Shown here one piece after another: positions 30,701-38,257 of a stretch of DNA of 64,000 bases (position 1 is its first letter; each line of letters starts with the position of its first letter). Source of the stretch: Bartonella sp. AR 15-3 (lineage in GTDB: Bacteria > Pseudomonadota > Alphaproteobacteria > Rhizobiales > Rhizobiaceae). The notes under the pieces are model-generated. The model was not told the DNA's origin. It searched no databases and was given only the letters and a program-made list of their open reading frames with translations. The stretch spans positions 124,001-188,000 of the forward strand of contig NZ_MUYE01000001.1 of assembly GCF_002022445.1 (NCBI RefSeq). Direction: 5' to 3'. Made by a program: the position numbers and the translations under genes.

Positions 30701-31828
30701 ATCACGATAGGGTCGCAAGTAGGTGGTACGGAAATTAGTCTAGCGAACAAAGATGGAGAAGGTCGAACCCTTTCCGGCTTGAAGGATGGAGCCCTTTCAG
30801 CAACTTCTAATGAAGCGATTACAGGAAAACAACTTTATGAAGTTGAGAGCAAGGTTACAGAAACCAGCGGAAAAGTTGAAGATTTGTCAACAAGTATGAC
30901 GACAGTTCAAGGAGATGTATCAAAGATTGCGAAGAATGCTTCTGAATATTTAGGGGGCGGAGCAAATATTCTTGATGGGACAGCTCCGACTTATCAGGTT
31001 CAGGGTAAAGATTACCAGAACGTAGGAACAGCTTTTACAGGTGTTGATGGTTCGATTACTGACATTTATTCGAAAATTGCGAGTGTAGCAGGGGGTAGTC
31101 TTGTTGAACAAGAAGCAAGTGAAGATGGCAGTGGTCGCATTACGGTAGGGTCGAAAGTAGCTGGTGCGGAAATCAATTTTTCGAATAAAGATGATGAAGG
31201 TCGGGTCCTTTCCGGTATCAAGGATGGCATAGTTTCAAGAGGTTCTAATCAGGCAGTTACCGGCAACCAGCTTTATACCACGAATAGCCAGATTGCTCAA
31301 TATTTAGGCGGTGGTGCGCGCTATGAAGATGGTCAATGGATTGATCCTACTTTCACACTTAATGTTGTCCAAGAAGATGGTTCTACGCAAGAGAAAGAAT
31401 ATAAGAATGTAGCAGATGCATTGAAGGATGTGAGTACTTCCTTCACGAATGTTGAGAATGTCTTTGAGAATGGTATAGTGCAACAAGAGGAAAGTGAAGA
31501 TGAGAGTGGTCGTATCACGATAGGTGCGAAAGTAGGTGGTACGGAAATTAGTCTAGCGAACAAAGATGGAGAAGGTCGGATCCTTTCCGGCTTGAAGGAT
31601 GGAGCCCTTTCAGCAACTTCTAATGAAGCAGTTACAGGGAAACAACTTTATGAGGTTGATAGCAAATTTACAGCGAGTGTTGATGAATTGTCTACAAGTA
31701 TGACGGCAGTTCAAGGAGATGTATCAAAGATTGCTGAGAATGCTTCCCAATATTTAGGGGCGGAGCAGATGTTTTTGAAGGAACAGCGCCAATTTATCAG
31801 GTTCAGGGTGAAGATTACAGGAATGTAG
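24779..31828 (+). CDS. Trimeric autotransporter TAA2, N-terminal part up to a frameshift
   Basis: BadA/Vomp-type adhesin. From ATG 24779 (GGGGGG SD) the first 46 or so residues are an extended signal peptide (basic start, then KAASLGTVMTALLSSVSPVIAS). A head domain with a two-Cys region (DHYCGVDNI) and YadA-like 14-mers such as IGYRAQSEGKGNVALG covers about residues 90-310. The neck EDTDAVNVAQLKAL leads into a stalk of repeated modules carrying YLGGGANIL, APTYKVQGS, DVGSAFAGVD and EAVTGSQL. The frame ends at 31828 because a G5 tract has lost one G at 31757-31760; the identical stretch in TAA4 (near 48650) has five. Adding one G joins this part to the next for a protein of about 4357 residues. 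As sequenced it lacks the membrane anchor and could not be displayed. Confidence 0.88.
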   Translation: MKRSRIISKGNALNDHPFPCRSPLLKAASLGTVMTALLSSVSPVIASTFSPTEQQTTIQSSKSPKGAGMIPLKAPDEASKNSPGSAFTSDHYCGVDNILISTFSDSRKIINEENYVNLLMHHKFDNCSSHGFGAQRAIWTVDGQNTILDVSEISVLNDVLRKFPRDEAAEGVNSGKLLEKSHNISIGLQADAGNQNTAWDDRVGSIAVGIAAKAKKTEAIALGREAKAGEYGGIALGAYADAHNQEGIAIGYRAQSEGKGNVALGAYSVAKNRRVFAGYDPLSGQYLTDTLSHIWKANIGLVAIGDDSQEKTRIITGLAAGTEDTDAVNVAQLKALRELVVKNSNFVIQEGDEGDNGRITIGSKVAGTEVSFLNKNGKGRVLSGIKDGTLSKDSTEAITGGQLFKVDSDLQATKKTVSIINTNVNDLSSSLAEVQTNMNKVEGNISKIAKNSSSYLGGQADILNGKAPTYNVQGKSHNNVGSAFAGVNGSITDLYTKIANVAGSDLVEQETNNRITIGSKTGGTAVSFLNKEGSSRVLSGLKDGNLSKGSTEAVTGSQLFKVDSDLQATKNTVSQITTNVNGLSSSLTEVKTNVTKVESNLKGVTANVGKIAENSSRYFGGGTNIATGGAPTYKVQGSKHNDVGSAFAGVDAVLSNIYQELSGLEGSGGIGLVQQDTETGHITIGAKVGGTEISLVNKDGGTRVLSGLKDGNLSKGSTEAVTGGQLFKVDSDLKATKDTVTEINTTVDGLSSSLTEVKTNVSQVEGDVSKIAKHASKYLGGGANILGGEAPTYKVQGSQHNDVGSAFADVDSSITDLYTKITNVAGDSLVHQETGEEAGNRITVGSKVAGTEVNFSNKEGDGRILSGLSDGKIVTGSREAVTGSQLYETNSKVASYLGGGAEYKEGVWTDPVFKINVVQEDGSTQEQEYKNVADALKDVSTSFTNVENVFENGLVQQEESENGDGRITIGAKVGGTEISLVNKDGSRRVLSGIKDGALSEGSTEAVTGGQLFKVDSDLKATKDTVTEINTTVDGLSSSLTEVKTNVSQVEGDVSAIAKNASEYLGGGANILAGQAPTYKVQGSQHNDVGSAFAGVDSSITDLYTKITNVAGDSLVHQETGEEAGNRITVGSKVAGTEVNFSNKEGDGRVLSGLKDGKIVTGSREAVTGSQLYETNSKVASYLGGGAEYKEGVWTDPVFKINVVQEDGSTQEQEYKNVADALKDVSTSFTNIENVFENGIVQQEESENGDGRITIGAKVGGTEISLVNKDGSRRVLSGIKDGALSEGSTEAVTGGQLFKVDSDLKATKDTVTEINTTVDGLSSSLTEVKTNVSQVEGDVSAIAKNASEYLGGGANILAGQAPTYKVQGSQHNDVGSAFAGVDSSITDLYTKITNVAGDSLVHQETGEEAGNRITVGSKVAGTEVNFSNKEGDGRVLSGLKDGKIVTGSREAVTGSQLYETNSKVASYLGGGAEYKEGVWTDPVFKINVVQEDGSTQEQEYKNVADALKDVSTSFTNIENVFENGIVQQEESENGDGRITIGAKVGGTEISLVNKDGSRRVLSGIKDGALSEGSTEAVTGGQLFKVDSDLKATKDTVTEINTTVDGLSSSLTEVKTNVSQVEGDVSAIAKNASEYLGGGANILAGQAPTYKVQGSQHNDVGSAFAGVDSSITDLYTKITNVAGDSLVHQETGEEAGNRITVGSKVAGTEVNFSNKEGDGRVLSGLKDGKIVTGSREAVTGSQLYETNSKVASYLGGGAEYKEGVWTDPVFKINVVQEDGSTQEQEYKNVADALKDVSTSFTNIENVFENGIVQQEESENGDGRITIGLQTGGTEVSLLNKDGSRRVLSGLADGDLSEGSTEAVTGSQLFKVDSDLKATKDTVTEISTTVDGLSTSMTAVQGDVSKIAKNTSKYLGGGANILDRTAPTYQVQGKDYQNVGSAFAGVDDSLSDIYQELSGVGSKSLVQQEASEDGNGRITIGSQVGGTEISLANKDGEGRTLSGLKDGALSATSNEAITGKQLYEVESKVTETSGKVEDLSTSMTTVQGDVSKIAKNASEYLGGGANILDGTAPTYQVQGKDYQNVGTAFTGVDGSITDIYSKIASVAGGSLVEQEASEDGSGRITVGSKVAGAEINFSNKDDEGRVLSGIKDGIVSRGSNQAVTGNQLYTTNSQIAQYLGGGARYEDGQWIDPTFTLNVVQEDGSTQEKEYKNVADALKDVSTSFTNVENVFENGIVQQEESEDESGRITIGAKVGGTEISLANKDGEGRILSGLKDGALSATSNEAVTGKQLYEVDSKFTASVDELSTSMTAVQGDVSKIAENASQYLGAEQMFLKEQRQFIRFRVKITGM
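27661..30251 (+). repeat. 855-bp tandem repeat, three nearly perfect copies in TAA2
   Basis: Units of 855 bp (285 codons) start near 27661, 28516 and 29371, and the last ends at the divergence point about 30251. I found no base difference between copies in the stretches compared. A fourth, partly diverged unit precedes them (about 26810-27660). Each unit codes for two stalk modules, one with YLGGGANILAGQ and one with YLGGGAEYKEGVW. Perfect identity implies very recent amplification or homogenisation. Confidence 0.9.
31757..31760 (+). other. G-tract frameshift site in TAA2 (G4 for G5)
   Basis: Reads TTTAGGGGCGGAG, whereas every other copy of this motif in TAA2 and TAA4, including the otherwise identical context near 48650, reads TTTAGGGGGCGGAG. 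The change removes the GGG of YLGGGAD and ends the frame 68 bp later. It is either a real slippage mutation or a homopolymer sequencing error. Confidence 0.85.
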
Positions 31829-31953
31829 GAGAAGCCTTTGCAAGTGTTGATGGTTCACTATCGGATATTTATCAGGAACTTTCAGGAGTTGGAAGTAAGA
31901 GCCTTGTACAACAAGAGGCCAGTGAAAATGGTGATGGTCGTATCACGATAGGC

Positions 31954-33899
31954 TTGCAGACTGGTGGAACAGAAGTCAGTCTTTTGAATAAAGATGGCAG
32001 TAGGCGTGTTCTTTCTGGTTTAGCTGATGGAGATCTTTCTGAAGGTTCTACGGAGGCAGTTACTGGTAGTCAGTTGTTCAAGGTTGATAGTGATCTTAAG
32101 GCGACAAAGGATACGGTTACAGAAATCAGTACGACTGTTGATGGTTTGTCGAGTGGTTTAACAGAAGTAAAAACTCATGTTACACAAGTTGAAGGAGATC
32201 TTAAAGGTGTAACAGCTAATGTGAGTAAGATAACAGAGAATAGCTCTCGTTATTTAGGGGGCGGAGCAAATATCCTTGAAGGACAAGCTCCGACGTATAA
32301 AGTTCAAGGATCGCAACATAATGATGTAGGCTCTGCCTTTGTAGGAATTGATGCCGCCCTTACAGATATTTACAAAGAACTTTCAGGGGAAGGAGGTTCG
32401 GAAGGTGTCGGTCTTGTCCAGCAAGATACAGGGACAGGACATATCACGATAGGATCGAAAGCAGAAGGAACAGAAATTAATATTTCGAACAAAGATGGTG
32501 ATGGACGGATCCTTTCTGGATTGTCAGATGGCAAAATAGTCACGGGTTCGAGAGAAGCGGTTACGGGTTCCCAATTATATGAAACGAATAGTAAAGTTGC
32601 GTCATATTTAGGAGGGGGAGCAGAATATAAAGAAGGCGTTTGGATTGATCCTACTTTCACACTTAATGTTGTCCAAGAAGATGGTTCTACGCAAGAGCAA
32701 GAATATAAGAATGTAGCAGATGCATTGAAGGATGTGAGTACTTCCTTCACGAATATTGAGAATGTCTTTGAGAATGGTATAGTGCAGCAAGAGGAAAGTG
32801 AAGATGAGAGTGGTCGTATCACGATAGGCTTGCAGACTGGTGGAACAGAAGTCAGTCTTTTGAATAAAGATGGCAGTAGGCGTGTTCTTTCTGGTTTAGC
32901 TGATGGAGATCTTTCTGAAGGTTCTACGGAGGCAGTTACTGGTAGTCAGTTGTTCAAGGTTGATAGTGATCTTAAGGCGACAAAGGATACGGTTACAGAA
33001 ATCAGTACGACTGTTGATGGTTTGTCGAGTGGTTTAACAGAAGTAAAAACTCATGTTACACAAGTTGAAGGAGATCTTAAAGGTGTAACAGCTAATGTGA
33101 GTAAGATAACAGAGAATAGCTCTCGTTATTTAGGGGGCGGAGCAAATATCCTTGAAGGACAAGCTCCGACGTATAAAGTTCAAGGATCGCAACATAATGA
33201 TGTAGGCTCTGCCTTTGTAGGAATTGATGCCGCCCTTACAGATATTTACAAAGAACTTTCAGGGGAAGGAGGTTCGGAAGGTGTCGGTCTTGTCCAGCAA
33301 GATACAGGGACAGGACATATCACGATAGGATCGAAAGCAGAAGGAACAGAAATTAATATTTCGAACAAAGATGGTGATGGACGGATCCTTTCTGGATTGT
33401 CAGATGGCAAAATAGTCACGGGTTCGAGAGAAGCGGTTACGGGTTCCCAATTATATGAAACGAATAGTAAAGTTGCGTCATATTTAGGAGGGGGAGCAGA
33501 ATATAAAGAAGGCGTTTGGATTGATCCTACTTTCACACTTAATGTTGTCCAAGAAGATGGTTCTACGCAAGAGCAAGAATATAAGAATGTAGCAGATGCA
33601 TTGAAGGATGTGAGTACTTCCTTCACGAATATTGAGAATGTCTTTGAGAATGGTATAGTGCAGCAAGAGGAAAGTGAAGATGAGAGTGGTCGTATCACGA
33701 TAGGCTTGCAGACTGGTGGAACAGAAGTCAGTCTTTTGAATAAAGATGGCAGTAGGCGTGTTCTTTCTGGTTTAGCTGATGGAGATCTTTCTGAAGGTTC
33801 TACGGAGGCAGTTACTGGTAGTCAGTTGTTCAAGGTTGATAGTGATCTTAAGGCGACAAAGGATACGGTTACAGAAATCAGTACGACTGTTGATGGTTT
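31954..33899 (+). repeat. 876-bp tandem repeat in TAA2
   Basis: Units of 876 bp (292 codons) begin at 31954, 32830 and 33706; two are complete and the third diverges near 33900. TAA4 has one complete copy of the same unit (48840-49715). Copy number of this module therefore differs between the two adhesin genes. Confidence 0.88.
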
Positions 33900-36800
33900 G
33901 TCAACAAGTATGACGGCAGTTCAAGGAAATGTATCAAAGATTGCTGAGAATGCTTCTCAATATTTAGGGGGCGGAGCAGATGTTTTTGAAGGAACAGCGC
34001 CAATTTATCAGGTTCAGGGTGAAGATTACAGGAATGTAGGAGAAGCCTTTGCAAGTGTTGATGGTTCACTATCGGATATTTATCAGGAACTTTCAGGAGT
34101 TGGAAGTAAGAGCCTTGTACAACAAGAGGCCAGTGAAAATGGTGATGGTCGTATCACGATAGGCTTGCAGACTGGTGGAACAGAAGTCAGTCTTTTGAAT
34201 AAAGATGGCAGTAGGCGTGTTCTTTCTGGTTTAGCTGATGGAGATCTTTCTGAAGGTTCTACGGAGGCAGTTACTGGTAGTCAGTTGTTCAAGGTTGATA
34301 GTGATCTTAAGGCGACAAAGGATACGGTTACAGAAATCAGTACGACTGTTGATGGTTTGTCAACAAGTATGACGGCAGTTCAAGGAGATGTATCAAAGAT
34401 TGCGAAGAATACGTCTAAATATTTAGGGGGCGGAGCAAATATTCTTGATAGGACAGCCCCGACTTATCAGGTTCAGGGTAAAGATTACCAGAATGTCGGA
34501 TCAGCCTTTGCAGGTGTTGATGATTCACTATCGGATATTTATCAAGAACTTTCAGGGGTTGGAAGTAAGAGCCTTGTACAACAAGAGGCCAGTGAAAATG
34601 GTGATGGTCGTATCACGATAGGTGCGCAAGTAGGTGGTACGGAAATTAGTCTAGCGAACAAAGATGGAGAAGGTCGGATCCTTTCCGGCTTGAAGGATGG
34701 AGCCCTTTCAGCAACTTCTAATGAAGCAGTTACAGGGAAACAACTTTATGAGGTTGATAGCAAATTTACAGCGAGTGTTGATGAATTATCTACAAGTATG
34801 ACGGCAGTTCAAGGAGATGTATCAAAGATTGCTGAGAATGCTTCTCAATATTTAGGGGGCGGAGCAGATATTTTTGAAGGAACAGCCCCGACTTATCAGG
34901 TTCAGGGTAAAGATTACCAGAATGTCGGATCAGCCTTTGCAGGTGTTGATGATTCACTATCGGATATTTATCAGGAACTTTCAGGGGTTGGAAGTAAGAG
35001 CCTTGTACAACAAGAGGCCAGTGAAAATGGTGATGGTCGTATCACGATAGGTGCGCAAGTAGGTGGTACGGAAATTAGTCTAACGAACAAAGATGGAGAA
35101 GGTCGAACCCTTTCCGGCTTGAAGGATGGAGCCCTTTCAGCAACTTCTAATGAAGCAGTTACAGGGAAACAACTTTATGAGGTTGATAGCAAATTTACAG
35201 CGAGTGTTGATGAATTGTCTACAAGTATGACGGCAGTTCAAGGAGATGTATCAAAGATTGCTGAGAATGCTTCTCAATATTTAGGGGGCGGAGCAGATAT
35301 TTTTGAAGGAACAGCGCCAATTTATCAGGTTCAGGGTGAAGATTACAGGAATGTAGGAGAAGCCTTTGCAAGTGTTGATGGTTCACTATCGGATATTTAT
35401 CAGGAACTTTCAGGGGTTGGAAGTAAGAGCCTTGTACAACAAGAGGCCAGTGAAAATGGTGATGGTCGTATCACGATAGGTGCGCAAGTAGGTGGTACGG
35501 AAATTAGTCTAGCGAACAAAGATGGAGAAGGTCGAACCCTTTCCGGCTTGAAGGATGGAGCCCTTTCAGCAACTTCTAATGAAGCAGTTACAGGGAAACA
35601 ACTTTATGAGGTTGATAGCAAATTTACAGCGAGTGTTGATGAATTGTCTACAAGTATGACGGCAGTTCAAGGAGATGTATCAAAGATTGCTGAGAATGCT
35701 TCTCAATATTTAGGGGGCGGAGCAGATATTTTTGAAGGAACAGCGCCAATTTATCAGGTTCAGGGTGAAGATTACAGGAATGTAGGAGAAGCCTTTGCAA
35801 GTGTTGATGGTTCACTATCGGATATTTATCAGGAACTTTCAGGGGTTGGAAGTAAGAGCCTTGTACAACAAGAGGCCAGTGAAAATGGTGATGGTCGTAT
35901 CACGATAGGTGCGCAAGTAGGTGGTACGGAAATTAGTCTAGCGAACAAAGATGGAGAAGGTCGAACCCTTTCCGGCTTGAAGGATGGAGCCCTTTCAGCA
36001 ACTTCTAATGAAGCAGTTACAGGGAAACAACTTTATGAGGTTGATAGCAAATTTACAGCGAGTGTTGATGAATTGTCTACAAGTATGACGGCAGTTCAAG
36101 GAGATGTATCAAAGATTGCTGAGAATGCTTCTCAATATTTAGGGGGCGGAGCAGATGTTTTTCATGGGACAGCGCCAACTTATCAGGTTCAGGGTGAAGA
36201 TTACAGGAATGTAGGAGAAGCCTTTGCAAGTGTTGATGGTTCACTATCGGATATTTATCAGGAACTTTCAGGAGTTGGAAGTAAGAGCCTTGTACAACAA
36301 GAGGCCAGTGAAAATGGTGATGGTCGTATCACGATAGGTGCGAAAGTAGGTGGTACGGAAATTAGTCTAGCGAACAAAGATGGAGAAGGTCGGATCCTTT
36401 CCGGCTTGAAGGATGGAGCCCTTTCAGCAACTTCTAATGAAGCAGTTACAGGGAAACAACTTTATGAGGTTGATAGCAAATTTACAGCGAGTGTTGATGA
36501 ATTGTCTACAAGTATGACGGCAGTTCAAGGAGATGTATCAAAGATTGCTGAGAATGCTTCTCAATATTTAGGGGGCGGAGCAGATGTTTTTCATGGGACA
36601 GCGCCAACTTATCAGGTTCAGGGTGAGTTCTATAATACTGTAGGATCTACATTTGCTGGAATTGATAGAACATTGACACAGCTTCTAAATGACACGAGTG
36701 AAAATAGTGAAAATCTTCAAAATAGTTTGTTATGGGACGAAGAGGAGGGTGCATTTGTTGCACTTCATGGTGAAAAGGGGAAAGAGAAAGTTAAGAGCAA

Positions 36801-37851
36801 ACTTAAGTTTCTTATTGATGGAGATATAGCAGAGGGTTCGACAGAAGCGGTTACTGGGAGCCAGCTTTATGAGACCAATACTAAGCTTGCAGAATATTTC
36901 GGTGGTGGAGCAAAATATGGAGCTAACGGATGGACTGCTCCAAAGTTTGAAGTTGTTCAACTCAATTCTGGTAGTAAAAGCGGTCAAAAGAACTATAATA
37001 AGTATGATACTGTAGCTGGTGCTTTTGGTGGTGTTAATGACAATATGGAAGATCTGAACGATCGTCTGAACAAGGTTAAAGAACAAACAGAACAGATAGA
37101 ACAGAATGGTTTGCAGTGGAATCAAAGTAAGGGTGCTTATGACGCAAGCCGAAAGGATAAAGAAGGAAATTCTGACAGCAGTAGGATTACCGGCGTTAAA
37201 GATGGCGAAATATCAAAAGGCTCTAGCGATGTTGTTACTGGAAATCAGCTTTGGGAAACGAACAACAAAGTAAAGGCGCTTGAAGACAAGGTTGATGATT
37301 TTGAGAATTCGGTTGGCCAAATGGCAGAGGGTGCTGTTCAATATGATAAAGACTCTGAAGGCAAAAAAACGAATAAAATCACTTTAGCAGGTGGTGATGC
37401 AGATAAACCTGTTGTGATTGATAATATTGGCGATGGTAAAGTTGAAAAAGGTTCGAAAGAAGCTGTTAATGGCGGGCAGTTATATGAGAAAATGACAATT
37501 GTTCTCAATGATGCAAAAAAATATACAGATGAACAGATGAAGCAAGCTGTTTCAGAAGCTAAAGAATATACTGATATGAAATTTGATAGCCTAAATTATA
37601 ATATCGAGGGTGTAAAACAAGAAGCACGGCAAGCAGCAGCTATCGGTATAGCGGCCGCTAACCTCCGTTATAACGAAACACCTGGAAAGCTAAGTGTTGC
37701 AATCAGTAGTGGTTTATGGCGCAATCAATCTGCCTTTGCTTTTGGTGCTGGTTATACATCCGAAAGCGGAGATATTCGCTCTAGTATTTCTGTAACAACC
37801 GCTGGCAAACACTTCGGAGTAGGTGGAGGTATACACTTTACTCTTAACTAA
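31954..37851 (+). CDS. Trimeric autotransporter TAA2, C-terminal part after the frameshift
   Basis: Continuation of TAA2 in the shifted frame; the frame is open from about 31762 and the nominal TTG at 31954 has no ribosome site, so this is not an independent gene. It consists of stalk modules (two 876-bp units, then five or six 429-bp units). The membrane-proximal part has LLWDEEEGAFVALHGEKG, YFGGGAKYGANGW and a coiled coil DAKKYTDEQMKQAVSEAKEY. The YadA anchor contains SLNYNIEGVKQEARQAAA and a last strand ending HFTLN. Intact adhesin function needs the single missing G upstream. The C-terminal 1.1 kb is nearly identical to that of TAA4. Confidence 0.88.
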   Translation: MQTGGTEVSLLNKDGSRRVLSGLADGDLSEGSTEAVTGSQLFKVDSDLKATKDTVTEISTTVDGLSSGLTEVKTHVTQVEGDLKGVTANVSKITENSSRYLGGGANILEGQAPTYKVQGSQHNDVGSAFVGIDAALTDIYKELSGEGGSEGVGLVQQDTGTGHITIGSKAEGTEINISNKDGDGRILSGLSDGKIVTGSREAVTGSQLYETNSKVASYLGGGAEYKEGVWIDPTFTLNVVQEDGSTQEQEYKNVADALKDVSTSFTNIENVFENGIVQQEESEDESGRITIGLQTGGTEVSLLNKDGSRRVLSGLADGDLSEGSTEAVTGSQLFKVDSDLKATKDTVTEISTTVDGLSSGLTEVKTHVTQVEGDLKGVTANVSKITENSSRYLGGGANILEGQAPTYKVQGSQHNDVGSAFVGIDAALTDIYKELSGEGGSEGVGLVQQDTGTGHITIGSKAEGTEINISNKDGDGRILSGLSDGKIVTGSREAVTGSQLYETNSKVASYLGGGAEYKEGVWIDPTFTLNVVQEDGSTQEQEYKNVADALKDVSTSFTNIENVFENGIVQQEESEDESGRITIGLQTGGTEVSLLNKDGSRRVLSGLADGDLSEGSTEAVTGSQLFKVDSDLKATKDTVTEISTTVDGLSTSMTAVQGNVSKIAENASQYLGGGADVFEGTAPIYQVQGEDYRNVGEAFASVDGSLSDIYQELSGVGSKSLVQQEASENGDGRITIGLQTGGTEVSLLNKDGSRRVLSGLADGDLSEGSTEAVTGSQLFKVDSDLKATKDTVTEISTTVDGLSTSMTAVQGDVSKIAKNTSKYLGGGANILDRTAPTYQVQGKDYQNVGSAFAGVDDSLSDIYQELSGVGSKSLVQQEASENGDGRITIGAQVGGTEISLANKDGEGRILSGLKDGALSATSNEAVTGKQLYEVDSKFTASVDELSTSMTAVQGDVSKIAENASQYLGGGADIFEGTAPTYQVQGKDYQNVGSAFAGVDDSLSDIYQELSGVGSKSLVQQEASENGDGRITIGAQVGGTEISLTNKDGEGRTLSGLKDGALSATSNEAVTGKQLYEVDSKFTASVDELSTSMTAVQGDVSKIAENASQYLGGGADIFEGTAPIYQVQGEDYRNVGEAFASVDGSLSDIYQELSGVGSKSLVQQEASENGDGRITIGAQVGGTEISLANKDGEGRTLSGLKDGALSATSNEAVTGKQLYEVDSKFTASVDELSTSMTAVQGDVSKIAENASQYLGGGADIFEGTAPIYQVQGEDYRNVGEAFASVDGSLSDIYQELSGVGSKSLVQQEASENGDGRITIGAQVGGTEISLANKDGEGRTLSGLKDGALSATSNEAVTGKQLYEVDSKFTASVDELSTSMTAVQGDVSKIAENASQYLGGGADVFHGTAPTYQVQGEDYRNVGEAFASVDGSLSDIYQELSGVGSKSLVQQEASENGDGRITIGAKVGGTEISLANKDGEGRILSGLKDGALSATSNEAVTGKQLYEVDSKFTASVDELSTSMTAVQGDVSKIAENASQYLGGGADVFHGTAPTYQVQGEFYNTVGSTFAGIDRTLTQLLNDTSENSENLQNSLLWDEEEGAFVALHGEKGKEKVKSKLKFLIDGDIAEGSTEAVTGSQLYETNTKLAEYFGGGAKYGANGWTAPKFEVVQLNSGSKSGQKNYNKYDTVAGAFGGVNDNMEDLNDRLNKVKEQTEQIEQNGLQWNQSKGAYDASRKDKEGNSDSSRITGVKDGEISKGSSDVVTGNQLWETNNKVKALEDKVDDFENSVGQMAEGAVQYDKDSEGKKTNKITLAGGDADKPVVIDNIGDGKVEKGSKEAVNGGQLYEKMTIVLNDAKKYTDEQMKQAVSEAKEYTDMKFDSLNYNIEGVKQEARQAAAIGIAAANLRYNETPGKLSVAISSGLWRNQSAFAFGAGYTSESGDIRSSISVTTAGKHFGVGGGIHFTLN
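34422..36600 (+). repeat. 429-bp stalk modules in TAA2
   Basis: The landmark TTTAGGGGGCGGAGCA recurs at 34422, 34851, 35280, 35709, 36138 and 36567, exactly 429 bp apart (143 codons). Units are near-identical and alternate small variants such as ADIFEGTAP, ADVFHGTAP and ANILDRTAP. Period is kept even where variants change, which suggests module exchange in phase. Confidence 0.9.
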
Positions 37852-38196
37852 TTGCCTACTAAATAATACTTAACTAAAAAAAACTTTTACTGGTGCTTTA
37901 TTAATATAAAATCTTAAGAATCCTAATAACAATTGCAAAACACCCTTTATTAAGATATTTATATTCTCTATTTCACAAAACTATCTAATTCCAACAAAGC
38001 AAATCTTAAAACTACAATACAACCTAATCAAATAAAATTAACCCTCTTCTCATGGGATACACTCCCATTAAAAAATTTATAAAAACCATTAACCTCAGTA
38101 CAACAGAAAAAATTACAACACAAAAAAACAAAACACGATTAATTAAAGAATTCTTATAACGACTAATAACTTACTTCTTAGCTTCTTGATAACCTT
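37852..38196. other. Spacer between TAA2 and TAA3
   Basis: 345 bp, AT-rich, no supportable gene. One 6-bp hairpin (ATGGGA/TCCCAT near 38054-38070) has no T-run on the plus strand. I see no clear terminator after TAA2. Confidence 0.4.
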
Positions 38197-38257
38197 TGAA
38201 TGTGTCTTTTTGATGTCTAAAGTTTATTTTTTATCTTTATTGGAGAATTTGTTATGA
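38197..38257 (+). promoter_or_regulatory. Conserved TAA leader with overlapping mini-frame (before TAA3)
   Basis: Shares TGTGTCTTTTTGATGTCTAA with the leader of TAA4 and resembles that of TAA2. The ATG at 38213 opens a 14-codon frame, MSKVYFLSLLENLL, whose TGA overlaps the TAA3 start as ATGA. GGAG at 38242-38245 lies 8 bases before the adhesin ATG. The conservation may reflect a regulatory 5' leader or simply recent duplication of the genes. Confidence 0.45.

Noticed and set aside
27661-36600. CRISPR array or satellite as explanation of the regular repeats
   Set aside because: Units are 429-876 bp, lie in frame within adhesin genes and have no short repeat-spacer pattern.
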